DNA of 7,925 nucleotides from Clostridia bacterium (GTDB lineage Bacteria > Bacillota_A > Clostridia > Oscillospirales > CAG-272). Under the pieces are notes generated by a model. The model made no database searches. It was not told the DNA's origin and worked only from the letters and a program-made list of their open reading frames with translations. The stretch covers positions 1 through 7,925 of the forward strand of contig JAFQOB010000276.1 in assembly GCA_017395725.1 (NCBI GenBank). Direction: 5' to 3'. Of this stretch, positions 1 to 7,120 are shown one piece after another. Position 1 is the stretch's first letter. Every line of letters begins with the position of its first letter. A program made the translations under genes and the position numbers.

Positions 1-135
1 CGACATGTGAATAACACCATCTGCAACTAATTTAAAAGCAGTAACAATAATAGCAGACAGAACCCCCGCAATTATTGAAAAAAACATACACGGAAAAAGA
101 AAATTTTTTATATAATTGTAAAAACGAGTGTGCAT
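1..135 (-). CDS. Probable ClC-family chloride channel/transporter, N-terminal fragment
   Basis: This is the first 45 codons of a minus-strand gene that runs off the left edge of the window. The visible peptide begins MHTRFYNYIKNFLFPCMFFS and continues as a hydrophobic helix (about residues 13-34), then FKLVADGVIHMS. A short cytoplasmic lead, a first membrane helix with a small-residue AGVLSA core, and a following F-K-hydrophobic stretch resemble the start of clostridial ClC voltage-gated chloride channel proteins, as remembered rather than searched. The start is the ATG at 133-135, with an AGGGAG ribosome binding site at 142-147 (6-base spacing) and a good promoter upstream. Too little is present to see the selectivity-filter motifs, so the family call is moderate; another multi-pass membrane protein remains possible. 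Confidence 0.55.
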   Translation of the reverse strand, partial: MHTRFYNYIKNFLFPCMFFSIIAGVLSAIIVTAFKLVADGVIHMS

Positions 136-195
136 AGTAATCTCCCTGCCGAATAATAAAGGCACCTAAAACTGATTGTTTAAAATTGACTACTG

Positions 196-224
196 ATTAT
201 AACACAATACAAGATATTTTTCAA
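196..224 (-). promoter_or_regulatory. Sigma-A-type promoter for the ClC-like gene
   Basis: On the minus strand a TTGAAA (-35, 219-224) is followed after exactly 17 bases by TATAAT (-10, 196-201). Transcription would begin near 189, giving a leader of about 54 bases before the ATG at 135. The promoter lies just past the terminator hairpin of the dehydrogenase gene, so the ClC-like gene should be transcribed independently of it. Confidence 0.7.
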
Positions 225-248
225 CATAAAAAAAGATTTTTTATTGCA

Positions 249-281
249 AAGAGGATATGAGTTTTTGGCTCATATCCTCTT
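249..281 (-). terminator. Hairpin terminator of the LDH2-family dehydrogenase gene
   Basis: The arms at 249-261 (AAGAGGATATGAG) and 269-281 are perfectly complementary over 13 bp around a 7-base loop. The hairpin starts 6 bases past the TAA stop at 287-289. On the minus strand the stem is followed by an interrupted T-rich stretch that ends in a seven-T run, rather than by a clean T tract. It is therefore a plausible but imperfect Rho-independent terminator; it could also mainly protect the mRNA 3' end. Confidence 0.6.
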
Positions 282-286
282 CTCGT

Positions 287-1408
287 TTATTTCTCCCAAG
301 GAAAAACGTATTGCGTAAGTTTCAGCTCGTCACGTACCGCCGTTATTTCTTCTTGAACGGACTTATTTATCGGTACTCCGTTCTTACGAGCCAACTTTGT
401 TTCGTATTCTTTTTCGCCGGCGGTATATATTCTGTCAGCACCGGGAGCTTTTTTTGCATTACGCATACTCCGTGTAATTTCTCCCGCTTTTTTACGGGCG
501 ATATCCTCACCCATAAAATGCTCGGTATCTATTGCAATAAACCAATGTCCGAGACAGTAACGGCGCTTGTTACCGTTTTCGTCTTTTCCGCTAAGAGCCT
601 TTCCGTAGGAGCCGTCTTGCAGAATAGACGCCAAAAATTCAACGGCAAGAGCAAAGCCGTAACCCTTGTAACCGCCAAGTGTTTCGCCTATTCCGCCAAG
701 AGTTGTAAGAGCCGCAGTTCCGCTATTTATTCTTTTTAGAGCCTCACCCGCATCCCCCTCAACGGCAGAACCGTCGTCAGCTACTATAGTACCCACAGGA
801 ACGTTTTCGCCAATACGGTCATAGTACTCGATTTTTCCATTTTGAGTTATTGACGTTGCGCAGTCGAAGTTGAAGTCAAACGCCTCGTCGGTAGGTACAC
901 CAATTGTAAAGGGGTTCGTTCCAAACATACCCTCAACACTGTTTGTAGGCGCAACGGTAGGACGTGCATTGGTACCGGTCATACCGATACACCCCGCTTT
1001 TGTAGCCATTGAAGAATAATATCCCGCGATACCGTAATGACAGGAGTTACGTACAACCACCATACCCATACCGTACTCTTTAGCTTTTTCAATAGCCATA
1101 TTCATAGCCTTGTAGCCGATTACCTGTCCCATGCCGTGATGTCCGTCGATAACAGCGGTAGTGGGCGTTTCTTTTATTATTTCAATTTCAGTAACAGCAT
1201 TCTGTATGCCCGCCTTGATTCTGTCAAGATATACAGGCTTAAAGCGATTAACACCGTGAGATTCTATACCTCTTTTATCTGCCTCGAGGAGAACGTCAGC
1301 GCATATTTTTGCATCTTCCACCGGAACTCCGTAACCGGTGAAGGCATCTATCACAAATTTAGTAATGGTATCCCAATCCACAATATCTGTTATATTGTTT
1401 TTTGCCAT
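287..1408 (-). CDS. LDH2/MDH2-family oxidoreductase (malate/L-lactate/ureidoglycolate dehydrogenase-like)
   Basis: This cytosolic 373-residue protein belongs to the LDH2/MDH2 (Ldh_2; YiaK/AllD/YlbC) superfamily of NAD(P)H-dependent 2-oxoacid/2-hydroxyacid dehydrogenases, which are unrelated to classical Rossmann-fold lactate dehydrogenases. Family hallmarks seen in order are GIESHGVNRF (about 48-56, conserved Ser-His), the DGHHGMGQVIGYKAM region (88-102), NSCHYGIAGYY (121-131, conserved His124), the MFGTNPFTIGVPT cofactor-binding region (161-173) and ETLGGYKGYGFALAVEFLASIL (242-263). Length is normal for the family. An in-frame TTG six codons upstream is not the start: its TTGGAGGT sequence contains the ribosome binding site (GGAGGT, 1419-1424, 10 bases from the ATG at 1406-1408). 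The gene has its own promoter, diverges from the M20 peptidase-carrier operon and ends in a hairpin. The substrate (malate, lactate, sulfolactate, ureidoglycolate, diketogulonate and others) cannot be read from sequence alone. Confidence 0.93.
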   Translation of the reverse strand: MAKNNITDIVDWDTITKFVIDAFTGYGVPVEDAKICADVLLEADKRGIESHGVNRFKPVYLDRIKAGIQNAVTEIEIIKETPTTAVIDGHHGMGQVIGYKAMNMAIEKAKEYGMGMVVVRNSCHYGIAGYYSSMATKAGCIGMTGTNARPTVAPTNSVEGMFGTNPFTIGVPTDEAFDFNFDCATSITQNGKIEYYDRIGENVPVGTIVADDGSAVEGDAGEALKRINSGTAALTTLGGIGETLGGYKGYGFALAVEFLASILQDGSYGKALSGKDENGNKRRYCLGHWFIAIDTEHFMGEDIARKKAGEITRSMRNAKKAPGADRIYTAGEKEYETKLARKNGVPINKSVQEEITAVRDELKLTQYVFPWEK

Positions 1409-1487
1409 ATTTCTTGCTACCTCCAAGGTCTCTGTTTTTGTAACTATATTTCAAAAATAACGAGTAAGTTTCATAATTATCCATGCT

Positions 1488-1516
1488 ATTATATCATATA
1501 ACCCCTAAACTTGCAA
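1488..1516 (-). promoter_or_regulatory. Sigma-A-type promoter for the LDH2-family gene
   Basis: The minus strand carries TTGCAA (-35, 1511-1516), a 17-base spacer and a perfect TATAAT (-10, 1488-1493). The expected start of transcription is near 1481, giving a leader of about 73 bases. No riboswitch-like structure was recognised in that leader. Confidence 0.7.
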
Positions 1517-1554
1517 TGCATAACAAAAAAAACCTACCAAAATAAAGATAGAAT

Positions 1555-1581
1555 TGTTTTTCAAAAACATTATTTAATGTT
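1555..1581. promoter_or_regulatory. Two overlapping palindromes, candidate operator between divergent promoters
   Basis: TGTTTTT-C-AAAAACA (1555-1569) is a perfect 7+1+7 inverted repeat. AACATTA-TT-TAATGTT (1566-1581) is a perfect 7+2+7 inverted repeat that overlaps it by four bases. Both lie between the two outward-facing promoters, a usual place for a repressor or activator site. Palindromes of this length made mainly of A and T can arise by chance in AT-rich DNA, and neither matches a consensus I can name: a CcpA site would need a central CG. The regulatory role is inference. Confidence 0.35.
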
Positions 1582-1639
1582 ACACCGATACTCCACCCTC
1601 GTTGTAAAACCATATCAAAGAAAAATGTTTCTCAAATCG

Positions 1640-1668
1640 TTGAAATGCGGTAGAAAATATGATATCAT
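1640..1668 (+). promoter_or_regulatory. Sigma-A-type promoter for the M20 peptidase-carrier operon
   Basis: TTGAAA (-35, 1640-1645) is followed by a 17-base spacer and TATCAT (-10, 1663-1668). Transcription would start near 1675, leaving a leader of about 46 bases with an AGAGGAG ribosome binding site (1709-1715) before the ATG at 1721. Confidence 0.65.
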
Positions 1669-1720
1669 AGTAAAGAAAATAAAATCCCCATTTATTTTTT
1701 GCAAAGACAGAGGAGCCTAT

Positions 1721-3040
1721 ATGTTAGATAAAAGAACTCAAAAATATGCTGATACTTTTGCTGAATTAATCCGTATGGACACTACGTCATACGACGAACA
1801 GACGGACAAAACGGCTTTTTATCAGTTTCATAAATTGCTAAGAGAAAAATTTCCCCACATTTTTGAAGCAGTTGAATACGAAGATTTTTCGGGCAGCTTT
1901 CTGCTGAAATGGAAAGGCAAAGGAGACCAAGCCCCCATTTTGCTTATGAACCACCACGACGTTGTTGCGGCAACGGGCGAGTGGCGTTTCCCTGCTTTTT
2001 CGGGAGAAATTGCCGACGGAAAGATTTGGGGACGCGGTACTCTTGATGACAAGGGGGGCCTTTGGGCTATGCTTCAAGCGGCAGATGAGCTTGCTATGGA
2101 AGGCTTTGTTCCAAACCGTGATATTTACTTTATGTCCACCTGTACCGAGGAGCAAACAGGGCTTGGTGCAGACATTATTTCCGCCGCACTGAAAGAAAGA
2201 GGTATTCGCTTTGATATGGTGCTTGATGAGGGCGGTATGATTGTTTACGAGCCTATTGCAGGGGCAGTGGGCACCTACGCTATGGTGGGCGTGGGCGAAA
2301 AAGGCTGTGTTGACTTAAAGTTTACGGCTCATTCCGAGGGTGGACATGCATCTACTCCAAACAGCAATACTCCCCTTGTAAGATTGGGTAAATTTATGGC
2401 AGAGGTAGACAACGGCAAACAGTTTAAATCCGAGGTATCACCCACCGTTTATACTATGTTTAATCGTATATCCCGAGGCACAAAGGGACCTGTAAAGTTT
2501 CTTCTTAGAAACGCTAAGCTTTTTAAAGGGTTGCTTTCCGTTGTGGTCCCCAAAATATCGGTTGCCGCAGGTGCTATGCTGAAGACAACTATTGCCTTTA
2601 CTATGTGCTCGGGCTCAACGGAATCAAACGTATTGCCCGAGAGTGCATGGGTTATAGGTAATATGCGTTATTCCCACCACCAAGGAAGCAAGGACAGTAT
2701 TCGTGTTATTAGCGAAATAGCAAAAAAATATGATATTGAAACCGAGGTTGTGGGCAATGTATTTGATTCGCCCATATCCGATACACAAAGCTATGCATTT
2801 AAGACGGTAGAAAAGGCGATTGAAAGAATATTCCCCGATACAGTAACTACACCTTATATTATGACGGGAGCAAGCGACAGCCGTTTTCTCAGCAGAGTGT
2901 GCGACAACTGTATTCGTTTTTCGCCATTTACAATTGATAACGAACAGCTTGATAGCGTTCATGCGATAAATGAAAACTTAGACCTCTCTTGCCTTGCACC
3001 CGCTGTTGATTTCTATCGATTAATAATCACGGAGGCATAA
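1721..3040 (+). CDS. M20-family metallopeptidase (carboxypeptidase S / Gly-X-type)
   Basis: This 439-residue protein is predicted to be a two-zinc amidohydrolase/peptidase that cleaves a dipeptide, peptide or N-acyl amino acid in the cytosol; no signal peptide is visible. M20 metal and catalytic residues are in place: NHHDVV (His78 and Asp80 of H-x-D), WGRGTLDDKGG (bridging Asp109), CTEEQTG (general base Glu143 and ligand Glu144), LDEGG (Asp169) and the C-terminal DSVHAINE (His414). The insert at about 195-310 (SEGGHASTPNSNTP onward) is the usual lid/dimerisation domain. The DEGG motif and overall size place it nearer the CPS1/PM20D1-like branch than ArgE, DapE or PepT. The start chosen is the ATG at 1721, 5 bases after AGAGGAG and below a good promoter; the reading frame is open 70 codons further upstream, but that part overlaps the promoter. 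The next gene, a carrier, follows after 4 bases. The substrate is not known. Confidence 0.93.
   Translation: MLDKRTQKYADTFAELIRMDTTSYDEQTDKTAFYQFHKLLREKFPHIFEAVEYEDFSGSFLLKWKGKGDQAPILLMNHHDVVAATGEWRFPAFSGEIADGKIWGRGTLDDKGGLWAMLQAADELAMEGFVPNRDIYFMSTCTEEQTGLGADIISAALKERGIRFDMVLDEGGMIVYEPIAGAVGTYAMVGVGEKGCVDLKFTAHSEGGHASTPNSNTPLVRLGKFMAEVDNGKQFKSEVSPTVYTMFNRISRGTKGPVKFLLRNAKLFKGLLSVVVPKISVAAGAMLKTTIAFTMCSGSTESNVLPESAWVIGNMRYSHHQGSKDSIRVISEIAKKYDIETEVVGNVFDSPISDTQSYAFKTVEKAIERIFPDTVTTPYIMTGASDSRFLSRVCDNCIRFSPFTIDNEQLDSVHAINENLDLSCLAPAVDFYRLIITEA
3031..3035 (+). promoter_or_regulatory. Ribosome binding site of the carrier gene inside the peptidase 3' end
   Basis: GGAGG lies within the last codons of the peptidase, just before its TAA at 3038-3040, with 9 bases to the carrier ATG at 3045. 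Ribosomes finishing the peptidase would pass directly over this site, which suggests translational coupling of the two genes. Confidence 0.7.
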
Positions 3041-3044
3041 AAAT

Positions 3045-4442
3045 ATGTCACAGAAAAAAGGTTTGAATATAGGAGTAAAGTCTTTTATTACCGCTTTAAT
3101 TGTAATATTTGCACTTATGGTCGCGGCGTATGTATTAACTCTTGTAATTCCCGGCGGCGAATATGCACGTATTCCTGATGAAAACGGCAATATGATTATA
3201 GACACCGATAACGGATTTAACTACGTTGACGGAGGCATAGCCTTGTGGAAATGGGCTCTTTCTCCAATTCTTGTATTGGGAGCATCGGGTAACGGCACGT
3301 TAATTGCGGTTATTGCGTTTCTACTCGTTATCGGCGGTGTATTTAATGCCCTTGACCGTTGCGGACTGATGAAATATCTCCTTGATAAAATAGCGAACCG
3401 CTTCGGTAAGCTTCGTTATTCTCTTATGGCTGTAACAACTCTGTTCTTTATGACTATGGGTGCATTGATAGGCTCTTTTGAGGAATGTGTTCCCCTCGTT
3501 CCCATTGTAGTTGCTCTTGCAATAAATCTCGGTTGGGACGCATTGACCGGCATTGGTATGAGCCTTCTTGCCGTAGGCTGCGGCTTTGCCTCAGGCGTGT
3601 TTAATCCTTTTACCGTAGGTGTTGCTCAACAATTGGCGGGACTGCCTATGTTTTCGGGAGCATCTATGCGTATATTAGCATTTGTTCTTATCTATTTTCT
3701 GTTATTATTCTTTATTAGATTATACGCAAAGAAAATTGAAAGACCGTTAAACGAGTGCACCAATGAAGAAGCCTTTATTCGCGATAATAAGATGGATAAG
3801 GGAATAATTTTCTTTGCCGTACCACTCAGCATAGGAATAGCGGCAATATTCTGCTCGGGCTTTGTTACCGCACTGCAGGATTATACTATGATTATTGTAG
3901 CGGTGGCATTTCTTGTGGCAGGCATATCCGCTTGTCTTGCAACCGGTATGGGCGGTAAAGTATTAGGCAAATCCTTTATGCAAGGTATAGTAAGCATATT
4001 CCCCGCAGTTTTGATGATTCTTATGGCTTCTTCAATTAAGTACACCTTGGAAGAGGCACAGGTTTTGGATACAATACTGCACGGCGCCGTTGAGTTAGCT
4101 CAGGTAATGCCCAAATGGGCGGTTGTACTGTTTATATATTTTATAGTACTTGTAATGAATTTCTTTATTTCATCGGGCTCGGCAAAGGCGTTTATGCTTA
4201 TTCCGCTAATTGTGCCTATAGCTCAGGTGTTCGGCATTTCCCCGCAGCTTTGTATATTGGCGTTCGCCTTCGGTGACGGCTTCTCCAACGTTTTCTATCC
4301 CACCAATGCGGCTTTGCTTATAGGCTTGGGACTTGTAGACGTAAGCTACGTAAAGTGGGTTAAGTGGTCATGGAAATTCCAAGCCGCTAACCTTGTTCTT
4401 ACCTCGCTTTTGCTCCTGCTCGGCTTGGCGATAGGTTATTGA
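3045..4442 (+). CDS. YfcC-family integral membrane carrier (DcuC / ion-transporter superfamily)
   Basis: This 465-residue polytopic membrane protein has about 11-13 hydrophobic segments, for example near residues 13-36, 85-103, 125-145, 150-165, 207-227, 253-275, 280-300, 312-332, 357-378, 383-397 and 446-464. Three re-entrant-loop-like motifs typical of YfcC proteins are clear: GVFNPFTVGVAQQLAGLPMF (184-203), SGSAKAFMLIPLIVPIAQ (377-394) and FAFGDGFSNVFYPTNA (407-422). Family members are annotated as C4-dicarboxylate anaerobic carriers, basic amino acid antiporters or short-chain fatty acid carriers, and few have been tested, so no substrate is claimed. Co-transcription with an M20 peptidase suggests that it imports the peptidase substrate or exports a product (inference). 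Length is normal, the frame is intact and the start is fixed by GGAGG at 3031-3035. It is distinct from AbgT, which pairs with M20 enzymes in aminobenzoyl-glutamate use. Confidence 0.93.
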   Translation: MSQKKGLNIGVKSFITALIVIFALMVAAYVLTLVIPGGEYARIPDENGNMIIDTDNGFNYVDGGIALWKWALSPILVLGASGNGTLIAVIAFLLVIGGVFNALDRCGLMKYLLDKIANRFGKLRYSLMAVTTLFFMTMGALIGSFEECVPLVPIVVALAINLGWDALTGIGMSLLAVGCGFASGVFNPFTVGVAQQLAGLPMFSGASMRILAFVLIYFLLLFFIRLYAKKIERPLNECTNEEAFIRDNKMDKGIIFFAVPLSIGIAAIFCSGFVTALQDYTMIIVAVAFLVAGISACLATGMGGKVLGKSFMQGIVSIFPAVLMILMASSIKYTLEEAQVLDTILHGAVELAQVMPKWAVVLFIYFIVLVMNFFISSGSAKAFMLIPLIVPIAQVFGISPQLCILAFAFGDGFSNVFYPTNAALLIGLGLVDVSYVKWVKWSWKFQAANLVLTSLLLLLGLAIGY

Positions 4443-4454
4443 CAATAAAAATAG

Positions 4455-4486
4455 AAAAGCTCACTTCATTGTTGAGGTGAGCTTTT
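4455..4486. terminator. Bidirectional Rho-independent terminator between convergent genes
   Basis: The arms 4455-4467 and 4474-4486 pair over 13 bp, including one G-T pair, around a 6-base loop. The plus strand ends in TTTTTGTTT, terminating the peptidase-carrier operon 13 bases after its stop. On the minus strand the stem is followed by TTTTCTATTTTTATT, so it can also end the GTPase-NYN transcript coming from the right. Confidence 0.85.
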
Positions 4487-4527
4487 TGTTTGCCCAATTA
4501 TTCTTAAATATTTAATGCCTTTTTAAA

Positions 4528-7113
4528 TCAACTCTTACTCTCCGAAAGTTTACGGACAAAGTCGGTTATTTCGTTGCCGATGCGGGTCAATTCTTCCAAA
4601 AACTCTTTTGATGTAACACGGGAGATACCCGAATGAACTGCGGAAAATTGCAATAGCTTGTCGTCTGTTACCATACGTATGCTGTAATCGGGTCCTAATT
4701 CATGCATCATTTTTTCGATATATGCATCTGCAGTTTGATTGGCTTTGGTGTATACTACCTTGTAACCGTCGTGCATAAACTCCGAGCCCTCGCCACCTTT
4801 AACAAGATAGGCATCAAAAACAAGCACAAGCTCGGTTTTTGTATAGGAAACGTAGTTGCTGAGAATGTCCATAAGCTCGTCCCTCGCCTTTTCAATACTA
4901 AAAAGTGAGGTCTGTTTTAGATTATCATCAGCATAGATAACGTTATATCCGTCAACTATAACCATATTCCTCTGAGAACGAATATGTTTAGACTTGTTAG
5001 TCTTATTTTTATTGTCTGCCGATACTATTTTAGGCTCACTGTATTGCTTGCGTTTGATAGGCCCAAATAGTCGAAGCATTAATGCTTCAAGCTCATCGTC
5101 GCTTATGCTGTATTTACGTGCCAAGGTAGATGCTTTTGGTATTATTGCCTCCCCTTTAGACAAATCATCTAAGTTAATGTCAAGATGCTTATAGCTGTCA
5201 ACCTCGCTCCAATGTACAGTAAAGCCCGAACCATGTCCGCAAAAAACAGAATGAGGTGGATTGTCAAGGTCACCTTCGGGGTCATAACCTGTTTGGGAAA
5301 CAACTTCATCTTGATTGTGACAAGGCTCGTATCCGTCAGAGGTGCAAAACAGTCTGCCTTCCCCCCTCGTGTATGCAATTACATCTTTTGTATAGTCAAA
5401 AAGCGTAGCTACCGGTGCCCTACCGCATATTGTTGTACGTTCTGTGTCCGAGCTTTCAAGCTCAAATTCTGCAAAACGCGCTTGCAAATCGGACATAGCT
5501 CTACCCACGACAGATGAAGGTATTTCAAGTCTGAACTTGTAGTATGGCTCAAGTAAAGTGCACCCCGATTTCATAAGTCCGTGTCTGACGGCACGGTAGG
5601 TCGCTTCGCGGAAGTCTCCCCCCTCTGTGTGCTTAAGATGTGCCTTACCTGCTACAAGAGTGATTTTCGTATCTGTAAGAAGAGCCCCCGTAAGAGTGCC
5701 CCTATGGTCTTTTTCGTAGAGATGAGTCAGAATAAGCCTCTGCCAATTGGTATCAAGGGCATTATCGGGCAGGTGCGTATCAAATATAAGCCCCGTACCT
5801 TTGGGCTGAGGTTCAATAAGCAAATGCACCTCTGCATAATGGCGTAAGGGTTCAAAATGACCGACACCGACTGTCCTTTGTGTTGCCTTTTCTTTGTATA
5901 GTATTTTTCCGGCACCAAGGGTGCAGTCAATGGAAAATCTGTCTTTTATAAGCCGCTTTATAAGCTCGGTTTGCACCTCGCCCATAAGCCTTGCTTCTAT
6001 TTGTGAAAGCTCCTCGTTCCACATAAGATGCAATGAGGGTTCTTCCTCTTCAAGCTCTTTAAGCTTAGGGAAAAATAATCGTGTATCACAGTCAGGTGGA
6101 AGCTGAATGGCGTATGACAGTACAGGCTCAAGCAATGGCTTTTGTGTGTCCTGTTCAAGTCCCAAGCCCTGACCGACGTATGAGGAAGAAAGACCGATTA
6201 CAGCGCAAATCTCACCGGCAAAGACCTCGTCGACCTGCTCAAACTTATCGCCCGAATAAAGCCTGATTTGGCTCACTTTTTCAGTAATACGTTCCCCCTC
6301 TGCCGATAGATAACTTATTTCATCACGTGCGGCTAAGGAGCCGCTTGTTATTTTCATATAGGTCAAACGCAAGGTTCCTATATGTGATATTTTGTAGACT
6401 TTTGCGCTAAAGGCTTCTTTTTCATAGATAGGGGATAACGTATATTGGTCCAAGGCACTAAGTAAATGCTCTATGCCTTGCATTCGTAGGGCAGAACCGA
6501 AAAAGCAAGGGAAAAGCTTACGACGACTTATCAAATAGGAAATATCTCCGTTATCAATACCCTCATCTGCAAGAAAGCTTTCCATAAAGTCCTCGTGAAC
6601 AAAGGCTAATTTTTCCTCAAGCTCTTTGCGTTCTTGTGCTTCCATAAAGCCGACGCAAAGAGGAGATAAATTATTTGAAAGTTCTTTTTCGATATCCTCT
6701 TTGAGCTTTATTGCTATGTCACATTTATTAACAAAGATAAAGGTAGGAACGTTATAGTGCTCAAGCAACTGCCAAAGGGTTCGGGTGTGGTTCTGTACAC
6801 CGTCAGAGGCACTGATGACAAGTATTGCATAGTCAAGAAGAGCCAATGTTCGCTCAGTTTCTGCAGAAAAATCCACGTGTCCTGGGGTATCAAGAAGGAT
6901 AAAGTCACAGTTTTCACTTGAGAATCTTGCTTGCTTTGAAAAGATAGTGATTCCGCGTTCACGCTCAATAACGTTGGTGTCAAGATAGGTATTTTTGTGG
7001 TCTACCCTTCCCAAAGTTCGAATTCTTCCCGAAGCATAAAGCAACGCCTCGCTGAGAGTGGTTTTTCCCGCATCGACGTGGGCAAGTATACCGATAGTTA
7101 TTTTCTTTTTCAA
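4528..7113 (-). CDS. TetM/EF-G-like ribosomal GTPase fused to a C-terminal YacP/Rae1-type NYN ribonuclease domain
   Basis: This 861-residue protein is predicted to act on the ribosome. The GTPase domain is complete: AHVDAGKTT (11-19), RGITI (53-57), DTPGH (75-79, with the catalytic His), NKCD (129-132) and SAL (207-209). EF-G-like domains follow: II about 235-325, III about 333-405, IV about 412-525, V about 526-605. A Cys/His-containing segment (PCHNQDEVV at 597-605 and SVFCGHGSGF at 622-631) then leads to a charged Lys/Asn/Ser linker (690-715). Residues 716-860 match the YacP/Rae1 NYN fold, with acidic residues in VIVDGYNVIY (Asp721), LVFDAYLVKGG (Asp767), TKANQTADAYIE (Asp796) and TDDKLLQ (817-818). 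Bacillus Rae1 is an A-site mRNA endonuclease. The TetM domain IV tip (a YYSPVST-like loop) is replaced by AHLKHTEGG, so a tetracycline-resistance role is doubtful. The start is a TTG (7111-7113) 7 bases after GGGGGG; the next in-frame ATG, codon 253, would delete the GTPase domain. Confidence 0.94.
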   Translation of the reverse strand: MKKKITIGILAHVDAGKTTLSEALLYASGRIRTLGRVDHKNTYLDTNVIERERGITIFSKQARFSSENCDFILLDTPGHVDFSAETERTLALLDYAILVISASDGVQNHTRTLWQLLEHYNVPTFIFVNKCDIAIKLKEDIEKELSNNLSPLCVGFMEAQERKELEEKLAFVHEDFMESFLADEGIDNGDISYLISRRKLFPCFFGSALRMQGIEHLLSALDQYTLSPIYEKEAFSAKVYKISHIGTLRLTYMKITSGSLAARDEISYLSAEGERITEKVSQIRLYSGDKFEQVDEVFAGEICAVIGLSSSYVGQGLGLEQDTQKPLLEPVLSYAIQLPPDCDTRLFFPKLKELEEEEPSLHLMWNEELSQIEARLMGEVQTELIKRLIKDRFSIDCTLGAGKILYKEKATQRTVGVGHFEPLRHYAEVHLLIEPQPKGTGLIFDTHLPDNALDTNWQRLILTHLYEKDHRGTLTGALLTDTKITLVAGKAHLKHTEGGDFREATYRAVRHGLMKSGCTLLEPYYKFRLEIPSSVVGRAMSDLQARFAEFELESSDTERTTICGRAPVATLFDYTKDVIAYTRGEGRLFCTSDGYEPCHNQDEVVSQTGYDPEGDLDNPPHSVFCGHGSGFTVHWSEVDSYKHLDINLDDLSKGEAIIPKASTLARKYSISDDELEALMLRLFGPIKRKQYSEPKIVSADNKNKTNKSKHIRSQRNMVIVDGYNVIYADDNLKQTSLFSIEKARDELMDILSNYVSYTKTELVLVFDAYLVKGGEGSEFMHDGYKVVYTKANQTADAYIEKMMHELGPDYSIRMVTDDKLLQFSAVHSGISRVTSKEFLEELTRIGNEITDFVRKLSESKS

Positions 7114-7120
7114 AGCCTGT

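Larger units (their letters stand above)
1409..1720. other. Divergent intergenic region (312 bp) with two outward promoters
   Basis: This AT-rich region holds no credible gene. The plus-strand reading frame open from 1511 into the peptidase covers the promoter and lacks a ribosome binding site at its upstream starts, so it is not counted as coding. Contents are the dehydrogenase ribosome binding site (1419-1424), the dehydrogenase promoter (1488-1516, minus), two overlapping inverted repeats (1555-1581), the peptidase promoter (1640-1668, plus) and the peptidase ribosome binding site (1711-1715). The arrangement allows one regulator to control both transcription directions. Confidence 0.75.

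Noticed and set aside
1409..1426. Six extra N-terminal codons on the dehydrogenase from an upstream TTG
   Set aside because: That TTG is part of the TTGGAGGT ribosome binding site that serves the ATG at 1408.
1037..1501. Plus-strand open frame antisense to the dehydrogenase
   Set aside because: It is a shadow of the dehydrogenase coding strand: no ribosome binding site, no recognisable domain, and it runs across the dehydrogenase start and leader.
1511..1720. N-terminal 70-codon extension of the M20 peptidase frame
   Set aside because: It covers the -35/-10 promoter, has no ribosome binding site at its upstream starts, and encodes a basic stretch unlike M20 proteins. The ATG at 1721 has AGAGGAG and begins where family members begin.
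3045..4442. AbgT-type aminobenzoyl-glutamate transporter beside an AbgB-like M20 enzyme
   Set aside because: The carrier shows the YfcC motifs (NPFTVGVAQ, FGDGFSN), not AbgT features, and the M20 enzyme is CPS1-like with a LDEGG motif.
4528..7113. Annotation as a tetracycline resistance determinant (tetM/tetW)
   Set aside because: The TetM domain IV tip signature is absent and the protein carries an additional Cys/His segment and an NYN domain. Only the general fold is shared.
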